A DNA stretch of 64,000 nt from Streptomyces barringtoniae (GTDB lineage: Bacteria > Actinomycetota > Actinomycetes > Streptomycetales > Streptomycetaceae). Location: positions 186,001-250,000 of the forward strand of contig NZ_JAJHNP010000006.1 of the NCBI RefSeq assembly GCF_020819595.1. Reading direction: 5' to 3'. Of the stretch, positions 34,460 through 42,959 are shown piece after piece. Position numbers and translations under genes: made by a program. The notes under the pieces were generated by a model. It saw only the letters and a program-made list of their open reading frames with translations, searched no databases and was not told the origin of the DNA. How positions within the stretch are numbered: the stretch's first letter is position 1; every line of letters starts with the position of its first letter.

Positions 34460-35851
34460 GTGACGGCGACACCGGGCACGCCAGCGACGCGGTCGTACCC
34501 GCCGTCGACCGTCCGGGCCCGCTCCGGGTCCACGGCCCTGCGCGACACCCTCACCCTGCTGAGCCTGCCGGTGCTGGCCGCGCTCGCCCTGCCCGCCGCG
34601 TTCGCCGGCGGCGGCACCCGGCGCTGGTTCGGCGGCCGGGCGGAGAGCCAGCGGGCCGAGGCGCAGGCGGCGAAGGACGCCGCGGCGGCCGCGTTCTACG
34701 AACTGGACACCGCCCAGCGCGACCTGCGGATCTCCATAGAGACGATCACGGCCGTGGACGACTCCCCCGCCGCCCGGCGGGCCGTGACCGACTTCGAGGC
34801 GCTCGGGCGGCGGATCGACGAGGTCAGCCAGCGCTACATCCAGGCCGTCGACGCCCATGACCTGGACCGGGACGACCTGGAGGCCGCCGCGGCCGCCCGG
34901 GCGCGCGCGGAGCTGACGTCCGCCAGGGACGAGCTGGTCCGGGTCAAGCAGGAACTGGACCGTTTCGGCAGCTCGCTCGGGCCGCTGCTCGGCACGGCCG
35001 AGACACAGCTGGCCCGGCTGGCGCCCGCCGTGGAGCGGGCCCGGCAGGCGCTGCTGGGCGCGAGCAACGCCCTGGACGCCGTACGGGAGAGGGGCCTGCG
35101 GGCCGATGACCTGGCCGGCCGGCTCGCCGCGCTGTCGCCGGAGCTGACCAGGCTGAACCAGGGCGCCGGGCAGCACGGGGTGGCGCAGACCCTGGAGCGG
35201 GCCGAGCGGGTGCAGCGGGAGGCCGGGGCCATCCGGGCCGAGGCGGAGCGGCTGCCGGAGAAGGCCGCCGAGATCGACCACCGGCTGGTCAGCCTGCGCA
35301 CCCGCGCGCAGGCGCTCACCACCAGGGCCGGGCAGGTGGACCCGGTGCTGAGCGAGCTGCGGCGCCGGTTCGCCGCCGCCTGCTGGCAGGACCTGCAGCA
35401 TGTCCCCGAGCAGGCCACGGAGAACGTACGGCAGGCCGAGCTGAAGCTCCGCGAGGCCCAGGCCGCGCGGGACGCCCAGCGCTGGCCGGACGCCACCTCG
35501 CTGCTGTCGACGGTGCGGGCCCTGCTGAACGCCACCGACGAGGCCGTGTCGGCCGCCGGGGACCGGCTGGCCCGGCTGAACGCCGTACAGAAGGATCCGC
35601 AGGCCGAGATCGAGCGCACCCGGTTCGCGATCCGGGACGCCCAGCGGCTGGCCATGACGGGCCGTACGACCCCCGATCCCCGGCATGCCCGGCCACTGGA
35701 CGACGCGGTGACCCGGCTGGAGCGGGCGATCGGTTCGCTGGAGGAGGGCCGGCACCCCGACTTCTGGCACTTCCTGACCGAGACGGATGCGGTGCGGCAG
35801 ACCGCCGCCCGGGTGGTGGCGCAGATTCGTGAGGAGCGCGGGGGGCACTGA
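34460..35851 (+). CDS. Membrane-anchored long coiled-coil protein
   Basis: A 463-residue protein starting at GTG 34460 after GAGAGG. One membrane helix lies near residues 28-50 (DTLTLLSLPVLAALALPAAFAGGG). The remaining 400 residues are helical and heptad-rich (for example RAEAQAAKDAAAAAFYELDTAQRDLRISIETI and LERAERVQREAGAIRAEAERLPEKAAEIDHRL), ending with RTRFAIRDAQRLAMTG and ERAIGSLEEGRHPDFWHFLTETDA. It resembles actinobacterial hypothetical membrane proteins with EzrA-like septation-ring architecture. A role in envelope organisation is a guess. Confidence 0.85.
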   Translation: MTATPGTPATRSYPPSTVRARSGSTALRDTLTLLSLPVLAALALPAAFAGGGTRRWFGGRAESQRAEAQAAKDAAAAAFYELDTAQRDLRISIETITAVDDSPAARRAVTDFEALGRRIDEVSQRYIQAVDAHDLDRDDLEAAAAARARAELTSARDELVRVKQELDRFGSSLGPLLGTAETQLARLAPAVERARQALLGASNALDAVRERGLRADDLAGRLAALSPELTRLNQGAGQHGVAQTLERAERVQREAGAIRAEAERLPEKAAEIDHRLVSLRTRAQALTTRAGQVDPVLSELRRRFAAACWQDLQHVPEQATENVRQAELKLREAQAARDAQRWPDATSLLSTVRALLNATDEAVSAAGDRLARLNAVQKDPQAEIERTRFAIRDAQRLAMTGRTTPDPRHARPLDDAVTRLERAIGSLEEGRHPDFWHFLTETDAVRQTAARVVAQIREERGGH

Positions 35852-35947
35852 GGCACCCGCCGCAGGGGTATGTGTGTTGCCGCGTGGGTCGGGCAGGCGG
35901 ATATTGGTTGGACGGATGGCCTCCGCTAGCGCCCGAGGGAGGCGGAT

Positions 35948-36481
35948 ATGGCCACACACGCTCAGCACACGACGCCGCGACGGCGGATCCGGTTCGACGA
36001 GCACCTGCCCGTCGACCATCGGCTGAACACGGTCTACCGGATCGGCGCGGGCCTGATCGGCGCGTTCCTCGTCGCGTTCGGCATCCTGGGTCTGGTCAAC
36101 CACATCGGCTTCTTCGACACCGGCGGTAACACGGTCGCCGGGCTGAACAGCAACGGGACGCTGAGCGTGCTGTCCGTCGTCGTCGGGGCGATCCTGCTCG
36201 TCGGCATGGTGATCGGCGGGAACGTGGCCTCCACGCTGAACATGGTGTTCGGGGTGCTGTTCCTGCTGAACGGCTTCCTGAACCTCTCCCTGCTGGACAC
36301 CGACTACAACTTCCTGGCGTTCAAGATCCAGAACGTGTTCTTCAGCTTCGTCGTGGGCCTGCTGCTGATGACCTTCGGCATGTACGGCCGAGTCGGCTCG
36401 ACCCTGCCGCACGACAACCCGTACTGGCGGGCACGCCATCCCGAACCGGGCGCGCTGCCCGGCAAGGAGGAAGAGCACTAA
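35948..36481 (+). CDS. DUF4383 four-helix membrane protein
   Basis: A 177-residue protein starting at ATG 35948, with GGGAGG six bases before it. After a basic cytoplasmic head (PRRRIRFDEHLPVDHRLNTVYRIGAG) come four membrane helices: LIGAFLVAFGILGLVNHIGFF, VLSVVVGAILLVGMVIGG, ASTLNMVFGVLFLLNGFLNLSLL and VFFSFVVGLLLMTFGMYGRVG. The NTVYRIGAG and GLVN motifs are those of DUF4383. Function unknown. The FmdB-like gene follows within a few bases, so they may be one operon. Confidence 0.9.
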   Translation: MATHAQHTTPRRRIRFDEHLPVDHRLNTVYRIGAGLIGAFLVAFGILGLVNHIGFFDTGGNTVAGLNSNGTLSVLSVVVGAILLVGMVIGGNVASTLNMVFGVLFLLNGFLNLSLLDTDYNFLAFKIQNVFFSFVVGLLLMTFGMYGRVGSTLPHDNPYWRARHPEPGALPGKEEEH

Positions 36482-36490
36482 TCTGTGGGC

Positions 36491-36700
36491 ATGCCTCGCT
36501 ACGAGTACCGCTGCCGCACCTGCGGCGACACGTTCGAACTGAGCCGTCCCATGGCCGAGTCCGCCGCCCCCGCGTCATGCCCCGCGGGGCATGACGACAC
36601 GGTCAAGCTGCTGTCGACCGTGGCGGTGGGCGGTACGGCGTCCGTTCCGGCGCTGGCCGGGGGCGGCGGTGGCTGTTGCGGCGGAGGGTGCTGCGGCTAG
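36491..36700 (+). CDS. FmdB-family zinc-ribbon protein
   Basis: A 69-residue protein starting at ATG 36491 (a GTG at 36485 is in frame). The zinc ribbon starts PRYEYRCRTCGDTFELSRPM and its second metal pair is replaced by CPAGH. The C-terminus is a striking GGGGGCCGGGCCG Cys/Gly tail. FmdB proteins are small putative regulators found beside many genes. The Cys tail could bind metals. Its stop overlaps the convergent HAD gene by 4 bp. Confidence 0.9.
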   Translation: MPRYEYRCRTCGDTFELSRPMAESAAPASCPAGHDDTVKLLSTVAVGGTASVPALAGGGGGCCGGGCCG

Positions 36701-37521
36701 TCGCCTGCCGGGGCAGCGGTGCGGCTCGCCTTCAGGAACTCCCGTACTATCCGCTCCCCTGCCAGGACCCCCCGCTCCGGAAGTACCGCGACCTGGGGTG
36801 CGGCCCAGCCCGCGTCCGCCAGTTCGCCGTGGCCGGGGCGCCAGCCCCGGTCGGCGGCGAGGAGGAGGTCCGCGTCCAGGAGGGAGTCCCCCGCCGCCAG
36901 CGTCAGCTCCGCGCCGGTGCGGCGGGCGATCTCATGGACGGCCGCGCTCTTGGTGAGCGGCTTGGGGACGGCGTAGATCTTGCGGCCCTGGAGCGAGACG
37001 GTCCAGCCGCGGTTCTCCGCCCATACCGCCAGCTCCTTCACCCAGTCCTCGGGCAGCAGCTCGCGCTCGATGACGAGGTAGGTGAACAGATCCTCGGCGA
37101 TGCGGTGCTTGCGTACCCAGGCCGGGTCCGCCGAGCGCATCAGATGCTCGTGGACCTCGGCCAGCGGCGCGCACTCGTCGGCGAGGCGGGCGAGCACACC
37201 GGCGTGCCAGTCGGCGTCCGTCACGCCGTCGACCAGCAGATGGCCGCCGTTGGCGCAGATCGCGTACTTCGGGGGCGGGCCGGGCAGGTTGATCCGCTGG
37301 TACTGCTTGCGCGTCCGGGTCGTCGTCGGGACGAAGACGGCCGTGTCGCCGAGGTCGGTCAGCAGCTGGGCCGCCGTCTCGGTCATGTAGGAGAGCGGCC
37401 TGGCCTCGTGCACCTCCACGCAGAGCAGCCGGGGCGCCCGCGCGTCCGGCATGGTCAGCGCGAGGGCCGCCGAGGAGTAGATCAGCGTGCGGTCGAGGTC
37501 GCTCGCCACCAGCACCGGCAT
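36697..37521 (-). CDS. HAD phosphatase of the Ter-linked biosynthetic operon
   Basis: A 274-residue Cof/sucrose-phosphatase-type HAD protein starting at ATG 37521. Motif I is VLVASDLDRTLIYSS; the Thr of motif II is in VFVPTTTRTRKQYQRI; Lys is in VPKPLTKSAAVHEIA; and motif IV is AAGDSLLDADLLLAADRG. It is third in a row with the CitE-like and phosphoribosyltransferase genes, and its start shares one base with the upstream stop (TGATG). In the literature on Ter systems such a phosphatase is part of a proposed pathway to a nucleoside-like metabolite. The substrate is not known. Confidence 0.9.
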   Translation of the reverse strand: MPVLVASDLDRTLIYSSAALALTMPDARAPRLLCVEVHEARPLSYMTETAAQLLTDLGDTAVFVPTTTRTRKQYQRINLPGPPPKYAICANGGHLLVDGVTDADWHAGVLARLADECAPLAEVHEHLMRSADPAWVRKHRIAEDLFTYLVIERELLPEDWVKELAVWAENRGWTVSLQGRKIYAVPKPLTKSAAVHEIARRTGAELTLAAGDSLLDADLLLAADRGWRPGHGELADAGWAAPQVAVLPERGVLAGERIVREFLKASRTAAPAGD

Positions 37522-39959
37522 CAGACGTTCACCGCCCTGCCGTGGGCGCCCGTGGCACCGCGCGTGTACTTGGGGTGGATCAGGCCGACGCAGGTGTACG
37601 GCAGCTCGCCGACCTCCTCGACGGGGACTCCCCTCTGCTCGGCGAGCATGCGCACGTGGTCGAGGTCGGCGCCGGCCCCTGCGCGGGCCAGGATCTTCCA
37701 GGGCACCCGGCGCAGCAGCACCCGGGTGGTCTCGCCGACGCCGGGCTTGACGAGGTTCACGTCATGGATGCCGTACTCCTCGCTGATCCGCTCGACCGCC
37801 CGCCAGCCGGCCCAGGTCGGGTCGCGGTCCTCGGCCATCAGCTCCTTGACCGCGGTGTCGACGGTGTCGGCGACCTCCGGGAAGCGGGCGGAGACGGCGT
37901 CGAGGAAGGCCACGGAGACGTCGGCGCCGGCGAGTTCGCGGTAGAACTTCGCGCCGTGGAAGTCGTCCGGGCCGACCAGGTCCGCGCGGAGCACCGTACG
38001 GGAGATCAGCCCGGAGACGGTCGAGTTGAGGCACGCGGAGGGTATGAGGAAGTCCTCGCGGGTGCCGTAGGTGCGTACGCAGGAGCCCGGGTCGGCGAGT
38101 ACGGCGATCTCCGCGTCGAAGCCGGTGATGCCCTCCTTCGCCTCGAACTCCTCGATGGCCTGGGCGAGTTCGCGGGTGATGGCGCCCTTGCCGGTCCAGC
38201 CGTCGACGAACACCACGTCCCGCGGGTCGTGGTGGGCGGCGAGCCAGCGCAGCGCGTTGGCGTCGATGCCCCGGCCGCGCACGATCGACACCGCGTAGTG
38301 CGGCAGGTCGAGGCCGTGCCGGAACCGGGCCCAGCGGCGCATCAGGATGCCGACCGGGGTGCCCGCGCGGGCGAGCGAGACCAGCACCGGGCGCGGCGAC
38401 CGCTCGGCGATCACGGCCTCGGTCACCACGCCCACCGCCTGGGCGATCCGGGCGGCGGAGACGTCGAGGGCCGCGTGGAACAGCTGCTGGTACTGCTCGC
38501 TGGGCTGGTACTCCACCGGCAGCGACTCGGCGTAGTGCGCGCCACCGCTCTGGATGGCCTCCTCGCGCTCCTCGGTCGGCGCCTCCAGCGTGACGTCGGA
38601 GAGGTCCTGGAGCAGCCAGCCGACCTCCTCGGGGGCGTAGCTGGAGAATGCGGGGCCGCGGAGGGGCTCGGGCAGCATGACCGGCCTTTCGAAAGCGTGC
38701 GGGACGTACGACGGGACGACCGCGAGCAGGACGTGCGGGGTGTGGGCGGCGAGGCGGGCCAGCAGGCCGTCGGAGGCGTGCAGGGCCGGGGTGTCGGCGA
38801 CGGAGTCGACCACGGCCACGACGGCGTCGAAGCCGCCCCCTGCGACGTTGTAGGCGTACCTGTCGCCGGGGCCGTCGGCCGGGTCGTCGTGGGCGGGGAA
38901 GACCAGTCGGGTGCGGATCGCGTACCCGGGGTCGTCCAGCGCGAGGACGGGCGAACGGGTGGTGGTGGAGAAGCGCACCTCGACGTCCGTGACCTGTTCC
39001 AGCTCGCGTGCGAGGCGCAGGGGGGCGTACATCAGCTCCTCGAAGCCGAGGACGAGGACGCGCCGGGCGCCGGGGGGCAGGGCGCCGCCTATTCGGGCCA
39101 CCATCTCGGGCAGCGCGGTTTCGAGGCGGGCACGGTGAGCGGGGGTGAAGCCGTGCCGGCCGCCGTCGGGGAGGCCGGTGGGCCAGTGGAGGTCCACCCG
39201 GGTGACGCGGCCGTACGACGGCTCGGGCGAGCCGTGCCGCTGGTCGTGCTCGGCGACCAGCCGCTGCCCCTTGTCCAGCACACCCTCCGGCAGCCGCACG
39301 GTCCCGGAGGCAGCGGCGATCAGGTCCACCCGGGCGCCGATCCCGGTGGCGAACCGCTCCATCCGGTCGGCGTCCTCGGGTGAGCGCATGTCGACCAGGG
39401 CGACCACCACGTAACGCTTGCGCGGATAGCGTTCGTGCAGCTCACGGATGGTGTTCAGGACCGTGTTCCCGGTGGAGAACTCGTCGTCGACCAGGACCAG
39501 CGGACCATCCCCGCCCAGCAGGCCGGGATCCTCGGGGAGCAGCAGATGGGAGGTGGCGTGCGAGTGGCTCTCCTCGAAGCCGCCCGCACGGGCGACCCCG
39601 GCCACCGGCCGACGGGTGGAGTGCAGATACGGCGCCGCACCGAGCCCGTCGGCCACGGCGTGGCCCAGTCCCGTCGCGGTCTCCGCGTACCCCAGGACCA
39701 CGGCAGCGGCGGCCTCGGCGTCGCCGAGCAGTTCACGGACGCGTCGGCCCAGGCGGTGGCCATGGCCGTACACCACCGCCGGCGACTGCGGAACATGCTT
39801 GCCGAGCACGTTGGACACCAGCAGATGGGCCCGCTTGGGATTGCGCCGCAGGGCGAGGCCGAGCAGGTCCCGCAGGCCGTCGTCCCCCACGAGTTCGACC
39901 CCGAGCCGCTCGGCGACCCAGCTGCCGGACCAGACCCCGTCGTTCACTGCGTTCCTCAT
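37521..39959 (-). CDS. PRTase-TRSP-StiP-PELOTA fusion, Ter-linked phosphoribosyltransferase
   Basis: An 812-residue protein starting at ATG 39959. Residues 1-230 form a phosphoribosyltransferase domain (PRTase_2) with the PRPP loop VDDEFSTGNT at 157-166. About 265-415 matches the TRSP domain that follows it in Ter operons. About 430-700 is the StiP-type domain, itself PRTase-like, with VFVDGWTGKG at 583-592 and CLNSTVSGLISRTVL. About 745-805 resembles a PELOTA RNA-binding domain (RVLLRRVPWKILARAG). So two PRTase units and an RNA-binding-like tail are in one chain. By family context it makes a nucleoside-like compound in the Ter stress response. It overlaps its neighbours at both ends. Confidence 0.88.
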   Translation of the reverse strand: MRNAVNDGVWSGSWVAERLGVELVGDDGLRDLLGLALRRNPKRAHLLVSNVLGKHVPQSPAVVYGHGHRLGRRVRELLGDAEAAAAVVLGYAETATGLGHAVADGLGAAPYLHSTRRPVAGVARAGGFEESHSHATSHLLLPEDPGLLGGDGPLVLVDDEFSTGNTVLNTIRELHERYPRKRYVVVALVDMRSPEDADRMERFATGIGARVDLIAAASGTVRLPEGVLDKGQRLVAEHDQRHGSPEPSYGRVTRVDLHWPTGLPDGGRHGFTPAHRARLETALPEMVARIGGALPPGARRVLVLGFEELMYAPLRLARELEQVTDVEVRFSTTTRSPVLALDDPGYAIRTRLVFPAHDDPADGPGDRYAYNVAGGGFDAVVAVVDSVADTPALHASDGLLARLAAHTPHVLLAVVPSYVPHAFERPVMLPEPLRGPAFSSYAPEEVGWLLQDLSDVTLEAPTEEREEAIQSGGAHYAESLPVEYQPSEQYQQLFHAALDVSAARIAQAVGVVTEAVIAERSPRPVLVSLARAGTPVGILMRRWARFRHGLDLPHYAVSIVRGRGIDANALRWLAAHHDPRDVVFVDGWTGKGAITRELAQAIEEFEAKEGITGFDAEIAVLADPGSCVRTYGTREDFLIPSACLNSTVSGLISRTVLRADLVGPDDFHGAKFYRELAGADVSVAFLDAVSARFPEVADTVDTAVKELMAEDRDPTWAGWRAVERISEEYGIHDVNLVKPGVGETTRVLLRRVPWKILARAGAGADLDHVRMLAEQRGVPVEEVGELPYTCVGLIHPKYTRGATGAHGRAVNV

Positions 39960-41122
39960 GCGTTCATTCCCGCGGCGAGCAGCTCCACGAAGCCGACGTC
40001 CTCGTGGGCCACACCGAAGACCTCGGCGCGCAGCAGGGTGCGCTCGGCCCAGGCGCGGTGCGGCTTCACCTCGTTCATCTTGTTCGTGTAGGCCGACCGG
40101 AGTACACCCCCGCCGCCGCGTTCCGGCCGCAGTATGTCCTGGGCGTCGCTGTACTCCTCGTGGCTGACCACGGACAGCGCGTGGACGGGCAGCACGTGGG
40201 AGGGGTGGATGCAGGTCTTGCCGAGCAGGCCGTTGGCCTGGTCGAGGGAGATCTCCCGCAGCAGTCCGTCCATGGCGTGCTCGATCAGCTTCTCGCGCAG
40301 CTCGACGGCCTGCACCTCCAGGAAGGGGCTCTGCCTCAGCTGTGGCTTGAACATGCGCTCGGAGACCCGGAAGTACTCCCACACGGGCCCGGTCACGGTG
40401 AATCCGGTGCCGTCCGCACGGCCCAGCATGTTCACGACGTCGGCGATCACCGAGGCGACGATCTGCACGTCGTAGGCGGTCATGTCGGGGGCGCGGCGCA
40501 GGCCGTAGGAAGAGCAGAAGTCGGTCACCCCGAGGCGCAGCGCGAGGACCCGGTCGCGGTACTTGTCGACCGCGCGGGCTATGCCCTCCAGGGTGTCCAC
40601 GCGGGACTCGCGGTAGAGCAGCTCAGGGGACTCCAGGACGGGCATGGCGAACAGCCGGCGCCCGCTGAGCGCCTCGGCGGCCGTCAGGGCCTCCAGGAAG
40701 GGGATGCCGCGCTCCTCGGTGAACTTGGGCAGCACGAAGCCGGACAGCAGCCGTACGGACGGGCCGAGACGCCGTACGAGGTCGGGTATCTGCTCGGGGG
40801 TGCGTACCCGGATGAAGAGCAGCGGTGGCTCGACGCCGGGCCGGGCGGCAAGGCCGGCGAACTGCCGGACGAGGTTCTCCTCGCCGGCCACCACGTCCGC
40901 GTCGTCGATCGAGTCCTCCAGGCACAGCACCATCGAGACCACGCCGTTCCCGGCCTGCTTGACGATGTCGTCGGCGAGCCGCGGCCGGGTGGCCGGGCTG
41001 TACAGGGTGGCGCCGAGGGCGGCGGCGAGCAGCCTGGCCGGAGAGTCGGCGGTGAACGCGCACGGCTCCCGGTGGAAGAGGCGCTGCCGCACCTCGGGGG
41101 CGATGTGCCGGAAATGACGCAT
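39956..41122 (-). CDS. HpcH/HpaI (CitE-like) lyase of the Ter operon
   Basis: A 388-residue TIM-barrel lyase starting at ATG 41122 with a GGGGGAG ribosome site. CitE-fold features are ATLYSPATRPRLADDIVKQ, a metal-binding Glu in MVLCLEDSI, GFVLPKFTEERGIPFLEAL and AMPVLESPELLYR, and a late GKTCIHPSHVLPVHALS. The family splits or joins C-C bonds of keto acids and acyl-CoAs. It is the first gene of the operon, ending in an ATGA overlap with the PRTase fusion. TerD family gene 41310 is divergent. The call as part of a Ter metabolite pathway follows published gene-context analyses; the reaction is unknown. Confidence 0.88.
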   Translation of the reverse strand: MRHFRHIAPEVRQRLFHREPCAFTADSPARLLAAALGATLYSPATRPRLADDIVKQAGNGVVSMVLCLEDSIDDADVVAGEENLVRQFAGLAARPGVEPPLLFIRVRTPEQIPDLVRRLGPSVRLLSGFVLPKFTEERGIPFLEALTAAEALSGRRLFAMPVLESPELLYRESRVDTLEGIARAVDKYRDRVLALRLGVTDFCSSYGLRRAPDMTAYDVQIVASVIADVVNMLGRADGTGFTVTGPVWEYFRVSERMFKPQLRQSPFLEVQAVELREKLIEHAMDGLLREISLDQANGLLGKTCIHPSHVLPVHALSVVSHEEYSDAQDILRPERGGGGVLRSAYTNKMNEVKPHRAWAERTLLRAEVFGVAHEDVGFVELLAAGMNA

Positions 41123-41309
41123 AGAACTCCCCCAGGGCTCGAGCCCGAGTCTCAGTGTTCGGTAAAGGGTGGCCGGTAATAGTACGTAGGGATCCATGTC
41201 AGAGGTTCCCTGTGGGCATGAATTTCCGGTAACTCGCCCATGTCGGCGGCGCACTGGTACACCACCCCCCGCATTGTCGTGACCAGGACCGAGAAGGCAG
41301 GATGACCGC

Positions 41310-42065
41310 ATGACGCACGCGATGCTGAAGGGGTCGAACGTCCCGCTGGAAGCCGGCACGGTCCGCGCCGTGCTGCGCTGGGCGCCTGGGCAGGGGGTCC
41401 CGGACGTGGACGCCTCGGCGCTGCTGCTGGGGCCCGACGGCCGTGTGCGCTCCGACGAGGACTTCGTCTTCTACAACCAGCCCCGGCACCCCTCCGGAAA
41501 GGTGTGGCGGCTGGGCAAGAAGCGCGTCGCCGAGGGGCTGACCGACACCATCCAGTCGGACCTGCCCGGCGTCGAGCCGGACGTCGGCCGCATCCTGCTG
41601 GTGGCGTCCGCGGACGGGATCACCTTCGACCGGGTGCCGGCGCTGTGCATCCTGCTGTACGACGCCGCGGTCGCCGACGCCGAGCCGCTGGCCCGGTTCG
41701 AGATCAAGCCGGAGACGGGTGCGGAGACGGCGCTGATCTGCGGTGAGCTGTACCGGCGCGGCGAGGGCTGGAAGTTCCGCGCGCTCGGCGAGGGCTATTC
41801 CAACGGGCTGAAGGGGCTCGCGACCGACTTCGGTATCTCGGTGGACGAGTCGGAGGTGGAGGAACCGAGCTCTTCGCAGCCGTTGCCCCCGGAGCAGCCG
41901 ACGTCCGCCGTGCCGCAGCAGCCGCCCGCGTACGGCTATCCGCAGCCGACGTCGGCTCCGCCGGCGTACGGGTACCCTCAGCCGGTGCCGGTGGCTGTGG
42001 CCGCGGGGCCGGTGGATCCGAACTTCCGGCTGCCTCCGCAGGGGCCGCAGTTCATCGGGCGGTGA
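41310..42065 (+). CDS. TerD-family stress protein with Pro/Tyr/Gly repeat tail
   Basis: A 251-residue protein starting at ATG 41310. Residues 1-185 form a TerD domain: [51 protein letters not shown] and [34 protein letters not shown]. The canonical Ca2+ loop TGDNxTGEGxGDDE of the other two TerDs is absent, replaced by [24 protein letters not shown], so calcium binding may be weaker. The C-terminal 60 residues are disordered and repeat AYGYPQP. It is divergent from the CitE/PRTase/HAD operon and shares its promoter region. Confidence 0.92.
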   Translation: MTHAMLKGSNVPLEAGTVRAVLRWAPGQGVPDVDASALLLGPDGRVRSDEDFVFYNQPRHPSGKVWRLGKKRVAEGLTDTIQSDLPGVEPDVGRILLVASADGITFDRVPALCILLYDAAVADAEPLARFEIKPETGAETALICGELYRRGEGWKFRALGEGYSNGLKGLATDFGISVDESEVEEPSSSQPLPPEQPTSAVPQQPPAYGYPQPTSAPPAYGYPQPVPVAVAAGPVDPNFRLPPQGPQFIGR

Positions 42066-42079
42066 GCCGGCCTACCGGT

Positions 42080-42817
42080 TCAGCGATCCACCTTCGTCTT
42101 GTAACCCCTGCCCCACTGCAATCCCCACCCGTACAACCGGTCCAGCTCCCCCTGGAAGCCGTACACGAACTTCACCTCGCGGCGGACGACCAGTTCGCCC
42201 TTGACGTTCTCGATCATCACCACCGCGCAGGAGCGGGCCTGGGGGTGGCGTTCGTCGAGGCCTATCTCGATGCGGGGGCCGTTGCTGGGGTACAGGGTGA
42301 CGATGGCGTGGGTGCGGTCGAAGGCCGGGGTCTGGTCGTAGATGTAGACGAAGACCAGCAGGCGCTTGATGGCGTCGCGGTGGTCGAGGTTGATGTACAT
42401 CGTCTCGCCCGACGCCGAACCGAACCGGTCGTCGCCGCTGAGCTTTATGTACGGCGGTGCGTTGACGTCGCCGAGGTAGTTGCCGAGCGGCTGGACGACG
42501 CCCTTGGTGCCGTCGGTCAGTTCGTACAGGCAGCCCAGGTCCAGGTCGACGTTGACCATGCTCTGGCCGTGGCCGAGGACCTCCGGTGGCTTGAGGGCCC
42601 TGAAGGGGTGCCGGAAGAGGCTGGTGCGCTGGTTGCTGTCGAAGTCCGAGGTGCGCATCCGCCAGGCGAGGTTGATGCGCAGGTGGCCGGTGGCGGCGTC
42701 CTGCTTGGTGAGGGACACCGTCTGGTGCCGCCTGGTCAGTTCGATGGAGTTCGTCGAGGCGTTGCCCGCGTCGAATTCGGCGGCGCTGGCGCCCCGCAGC
42801 CCGTCGAAGAATCCCAT
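42080..42817 (-). CDS. TerA-like tellurium-resistance/stress protein
   Basis: A 245-residue protein starting at ATG 42817 behind GGGGGCGG. It begins MGFFDGLRGASAAEFDAGNASTNSIELTRRHQTVSLTKQ, then LRINLAWRMRTSDFDSNQR, LDLGCLYELTDGTKGVVQPLG, and DQTPAFDRTHAIVTLYPSNGPRIEIGLDERHPQARSCAVVMIENVKGELVVRREVKF. This is the TerA pattern, a two-lobe relative of TerD. It converges with the TerD-repeat gene and lies 143 bp downstream of the DUF475 gene, from which it is separated by a strong hairpin. It probably binds a metal or scaffolds the Ter complex at the membrane. Confidence 0.9.
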   Translation of the reverse strand: MGFFDGLRGASAAEFDAGNASTNSIELTRRHQTVSLTKQDAATGHLRINLAWRMRTSDFDSNQRTSLFRHPFRALKPPEVLGHGQSMVNVDLDLGCLYELTDGTKGVVQPLGNYLGDVNAPPYIKLSGDDRFGSASGETMYINLDHRDAIKRLLVFVYIYDQTPAFDRTHAIVTLYPSNGPRIEIGLDERHPQARSCAVVMIENVKGELVVRREVKFVYGFQGELDRLYGWGLQWGRGYKTKVDR

Positions 42818-42856
42818 TCCCGCCCCCAGGTGCTCGTGTACTCGTCCACAACGCCG

Positions 42857-42887
42857 TCGGGGCGGCCGACCGCGTCGGCCGCCCCGA
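42857..42887 (-). terminator. 14-bp perfect stem downstream of the DUF475 gene
   Basis: TCGGGGCGGCCGAC (42857-42870) and GTCGGCCGCCCCGA (42874-42887) with a 3-base loop. It separates the DUF475 and TerA-like transcripts. Just upstream, 42910-42924 is a second perfect palindrome, GGGGTGT-C-ACACCCC. Confidence 0.85.
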
Positions 42888-42959
42888 TTCAGAGCGTTCC
42901 TCACCGGGCGGGGTGTCACACCCCGTCACAGCCCGGATCTGTCCCGTAGGGGACCCGGC

